Assembly (NCBI RefSeq): GCF_001905385.1
Contig: NZ_LIPF01000014.1
Coordinates: forward strand, 62,001-126,000
DNA length: 64,000 nt
Origin: Streptomyces sp. CB02414
GTDB lineage: Bacteria; Actinomycetota; Actinomycetes; Streptomycetales; Streptomycetaceae
Direction of reading: 5' to 3'
The notes below the pieces were generated by a model that saw only the letters and a program-made list of their open reading frames with translations, was not told the origin of the DNA and searched no databases. A program made the translations under genes and the position numbers. Shown one piece after another: positions 61,688 through 64,000 of this stretch; position 1 is the stretch's first letter; every line of letters begins with the position of its first letter.

Positions 61688-62127
61688 CAGGTCTCCTCAC
61701 GCGGGCGGGGAGCCCGGCCCACCCAGGAGGTGACCCGCACGGTCGTGCCCGCCCCCGGATCGCTCTCGATCGCGAAGTCGTGCACCAGCCGCCGCGCTCC
61801 GCCCAACCCCATGCCCAGCCCGCCGCCCGAGGTGAAACCGTCGCTGAGCGCCTGCTCCAGGTCCGCGATGCCCGGCCCCTCGTCGCTGAAGGTCAGCCGG
61901 AGGCCCTGCGCACCGCCCTCGGTGACCGGCTCCGTCTCCATCGTCCCGCCACCGCCGTACACCAGCGTGTTGCGGGCCAGTTCGCTGGCCGCCGTGACCA
62001 GCTTGGTCTGGTCCACCAGACCGAAGCCGAGCTGCGCGGCCGCCTGCCGCACGTGCTGACGTACCCACACCAGATCCATGTCCGAACGGATCGGCAGGCG
62101 GGCCTGGGCGCCCGCGGTGGTGGGCAT
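61687..62127 (-). CDS. rsbT: RsbT-like switch kinase
   Basis: This 146-residue GHKL kinase has N-box ASELARNTLVYGGGG (about 47-61), G1 FSDEGPGIADLEQAL and G2 GGGLGMGLGGARRLV, the complete ATP lid of RsbT. In the stressosome RsbT phosphorylates RsbS and RsbR and, when freed, activates RsbU-type phosphatases. ATG 62127 overlaps the rsbS stop (TGATG). Confidence 0.92.
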   Translation of the reverse strand: MPTTAGAQARLPIRSDMDLVWVRQHVRQAAAQLGFGLVDQTKLVTAASELARNTLVYGGGGTMETEPVTEGGAQGLRLTFSDEGPGIADLEQALSDGFTSGGGLGMGLGGARRLVHDFAIESDPGAGTTVRVTSWVGRAPRPREET

Positions 62128-62522
62128 CACAAACTCTCCCGGCGCAGGCCGCCGTAGCGGGACGACGGCGCGTGCTCCGTGAGCAGTTCCATGGCCACCT
62201 CGGTACTGAGCGCGGTGTGCACTCCCGGCAGCGTCAGGCCCAGCTCCACCAGGGTGATGGCGACCGCCGGCCGCATGCCGACGACCACGGTCCGCGCGGC
62301 CAGCAGCTCGGTCTGCCCGGCGATCTCGGCCAGCACCCGGCCGAGGAAGGAGTCGACGATATCCACCCCGGAGATGTCGATGACCACGCCCCTCGCCCCG
62401 CTGCGGGAGATGGTCTCGGCGAGGTCCTGCTGGAGCTGCTGGGCCGTGCTGTCGTGCAGGTCCCCCTGAAGGGTGACCAGCAGCACCTCGCCGAGCCTGA
62501 GCACCGGGACATGACCTGTCAC
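62127..62522 (-). CDS. rsbS: RsbS-like STAS protein
   Basis: This 131-residue single STAS domain keeps the RsbS phosphorylation region VDIVDSFLGRVL with its Ser and the RPAVAITLVELGL strand-helix. Such proteins form the stressosome core together with RsbR. GTG 62522 (VTGHVPVLRL) aligns with known RsbS starts; a GTG at 62558 that overlaps the rsbR stop would add 12 residues. Confidence 0.9.
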   Translation of the reverse strand: MTGHVPVLRLGEVLLVTLQGDLHDSTAQQLQQDLAETISRSGARGVVIDISGVDIVDSFLGRVLAEIAGQTELLAARTVVVGMRPAVAITLVELGLTLPGVHTALSTEVAMELLTEHAPSSRYGGLRRESL

Positions 62523-62554
62523 GGGACCCCCGTGGGGCCCCGGGAACGCCCCGC

Positions 62555-63451
62555 TCACCGCGTGACCGTGCCGTTCGCCCCTGGGGTCACGATCCCGACC
62601 CCGAGCTGGTGCAGCACGTAGCCCAGCGCGTCGGCGAGGCTCGCCCGGGTCACCACGGTGCCCAGGTCCAGACCGAGGTGGACCATCGTCTGCGCGATGG
62701 CCGGCCGGATGCCGGAGACGATGCACTCGGCGCCCATCAGCCGGGCCGCCGCGACCGTCTTCATCAGGTGCTGGGCCACCAGCGAGTCGACGGTCGGGAC
62801 CCCGGTGATGTCCAGGATCGCGTACCGCGCCTGCTGCTCGACGATGGACTCGAGCAGCGTCTCCATCACGACCTGGCTGCGGGCGCTGTCCAGCGTGCCG
62901 ATCAGCGGGACGGCCACGATGCCGTCCCACAGCTTGATCACCGGAGTGGCCACCTCCAGCAGCTGCAGCCGCTGGCGGTCGATCAGCGCCTGCCCCTCGC
63001 TGAGCGCCGTCTGCATGACCACGACCCGCAGGGTGCCCATCAGCACGCTCAGCGTGGTGACGCAGTCCCGGGCGTGCTCGGCCGACGCGTCCGGGAGATC
63101 GGCCAGGAGCAGGTTCTCGACCGGCGGACGCAGGGTGGCCAGCTCGCTCGACACCTGGGCGGTGCTCAGCCCCGCCCGGGACCGGGCCGCGCCCATCCGG
63201 GCCAACTGCTCGCGCACCGCGGTGAATCCGGCGGCGTCCGGGTCCTCGACCCGGTCCGCGTCCGCGACTTGGGCCAGGGCGTCGACCACGGTCCTGCCCG
63301 CCTCGACCGCCTCGTCGCGGGAGACGGTGAACACGGCCCGGAACAAGGGCTCGTCCGCCCATCGCTGGGCGATCTGCTCACGGCGGCGCCGCAGAAAGTC
63401 CCTGACCTCGTGCGTCGGCGATCCCGCCGTTCCCTCCGCCTGATCCGGCAC
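62555..63451 (-). CDS. rsbR: RsbR-like stressosome protein
   Basis: This 298-residue protein has an N-terminal helical, globin-like sensor (about 1-155) and a C-terminal STAS domain (about 170-285) with the two expected phosphorylation regions: ATPVIKLW (Thr) and DITGVPTVDSLVAQHL, where Ser replaces the second Thr. It should sense stress and form the stressosome with RsbS. GTG 63451 is favoured by GAGGGAG at 9 bases; GTG 63460 is possible. Confidence 0.9.
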   Translation of the reverse strand: MPDQAEGTAGSPTHEVRDFLRRRREQIAQRWADEPLFRAVFTVSRDEAVEAGRTVVDALAQVADADRVEDPDAAGFTAVREQLARMGAARSRAGLSTAQVSSELATLRPPVENLLLADLPDASAEHARDCVTTLSVLMGTLRVVVMQTALSEGQALIDRQRLQLLEVATPVIKLWDGIVAVPLIGTLDSARSQVVMETLLESIVEQQARYAILDITGVPTVDSLVAQHLMKTVAAARLMGAECIVSGIRPAIAQTMVHLGLDLGTVVTRASLADALGYVLHQLGVGIVTPGANGTVTR

Positions 63452-63607
63452 CTGTCCCACTCCCTCATCCGCGTTGCGCCGCAGCGCCCATAAGGCTGCG
63501 CGGCGGCGACGTGTCTCTGCCGGGCGTCAACTGTAACCACCCGCCGACCTCGCACGACACCTGCTCCCGCACGAACGGTCCGGATGAGCGTCGGGCAGGG
63601 CAGGAAC

Positions 63608-64000
63608 TCAGGCCTCCGGTATCTGCGGACCCTCCGGCTGGGCGTCGACGCGGGAGAGCGCCTCGTCGACGTTCTCCGAGACCGGCACCGTGATGCTCAC
63701 TCCCGTGAGATCCAGCACCCGTCGCACCGCCGCGGTGGGGGCGATGATGTGCACGCTGCCCGGCAGCTCGCGGGCCTCCTGGTAGACGCGCAGAATGATG
63801 TTCATGCCGGAGGAGTCCATGAACGGGACCTCCGACAGATCCAGCAGGAAGTGCCGCCGCCCGTGGTGCAGTTGGTTGGCCAGGTGGTGCTGGAACTCGG
63901 TCGCCGTGTCGACGTCCAGGTATCCCGCCACCTTGAGCAGCGCGACCTCCTCCCGCTCCAGCGTCACCTCGACGGACAGCGGGTTCTGGGCTATGGGCAC
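63608..64000 (-). CDS. STAS anti-sigma factor antagonist (BldG-like), at window edge
   Basis: This protein of at least 130 residues has a STAS domain with the phosphorylatable serine motif FMDSSGMN (about 59-66), as in SpoIIAA/BldG/RsbV antagonists. The C-terminal 20 residues are acidic. It would bind and inactivate an RsbW-like kinase when dephosphorylated. GTG at 64000 is the last codon in the window, so the true start may lie beyond it. It is in the same direction as the rsb operon, 157 bases from rsbR. Confidence 0.87.
   Translation of the reverse strand: MPIAQNPLSVEVTLEREEVALLKVAGYLDVDTATEFQHHLANQLHHGRRHFLLDLSEVPFMDSSGMNIILRVYQEARELPGSVHIIAPTAAVRRVLDLTGVSITVPVSENVDEALSRVDAQPEGPQIPEA

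Overview
The window is one 64 kb stretch of a very GC-rich actinobacterial chromosome, almost certainly Streptomyces. Support comes from the extreme third-position GC, frequent GTG and TTG starts, a long chaplin with a sortase signal, a WhiB-type protein, an SsgA-like protein, DasR-type sites in front of a family-19 chitinase, a ClpP3/ClpP4/PopR cluster and a streptophobe family protein. From memory, the gene content (long chaplin, SigL, PopR, ClpP4/ClpP3, SsgC, SigM, Rsb genes) resembles the right part of the S. coelicolor chromosome; this was not searched. No rRNA, tRNA, CRISPR array, prophage or biosynthetic cluster was seen.

Layout. 0-10 kb: a baeRF-type protein, a secreted tripeptidyl aminopeptidase, a chaplin, a deaminase, an epimerase, two small membrane proteins, a broken acyl-CoA dehydrogenase and an aldehyde dehydrogenase. 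9.4-16.6 kb: a GH19 chitinase behind two DasR-like sites, aldo/keto reductases, a PNPOx-like gene bracketed by two MITE-like elements, a glyoxalase, adenosine deaminase, a DinB-like protein and a LysR regulator. 16.8-24 kb: a streptophobe membrane protein, octamer repeats, two PRC-barrel proteins, an RsbW-like kinase next to SigL, then PopR and the clpP3-clpP4 operon with a double PopR-type site. 23.6-35.4 kb: VOC proteins, an RNase HI with a cysteine-rich tail, an anthraniloyl-CoA monooxygenase-like flavoprotein, an F420 enzyme, an SsgA-like protein, a membrane pseudokinase, a threonine dehydratase-like enzyme, an AIM24 protein and a TerD-CAP-CAP fusion. 35.5-51.6 kb: a LAL regulator, a universal stress protein, a DUF4032 kinase-like protein, an MBL hydrolase, an AlkB-like protein, a TetR/flavoprotein pair, a DUF6098 remnant, a WblE-like protein, a LysG/LysE pair, an MFS transporter, a stand-alone cNMP sensor and an Orn/Lys/Arg decarboxylase. 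51.7-64 kb: a second RsbW-like kinase with a SigM-type sigma factor, DUF proteins, an FUSC exporter, a type II NADH dehydrogenase, and a tightly overlapping rsbR-rsbS-rsbT-(HATPase+PP2C)-(GAF+PP2C) operon, with a BldG-like STAS protein at the edge.

The unifying theme is stress signalling by partner switching: two SigB/F-family sigma factors, two stand-alone RsbW-like kinases, a stressosome-type module, several STAS proteins and two PP2C phosphatases lie within 45 kb, together with conditional proteolysis (PopR/ClpP3P4) and differentiation genes. The most unusual points are a ClpP4 whose catalytic histidine is glycine, a TerD-CAP-CAP fusion, a transmembrane pseudokinase and two related MITEs around one gene, one of which supplies that gene's stop codon.
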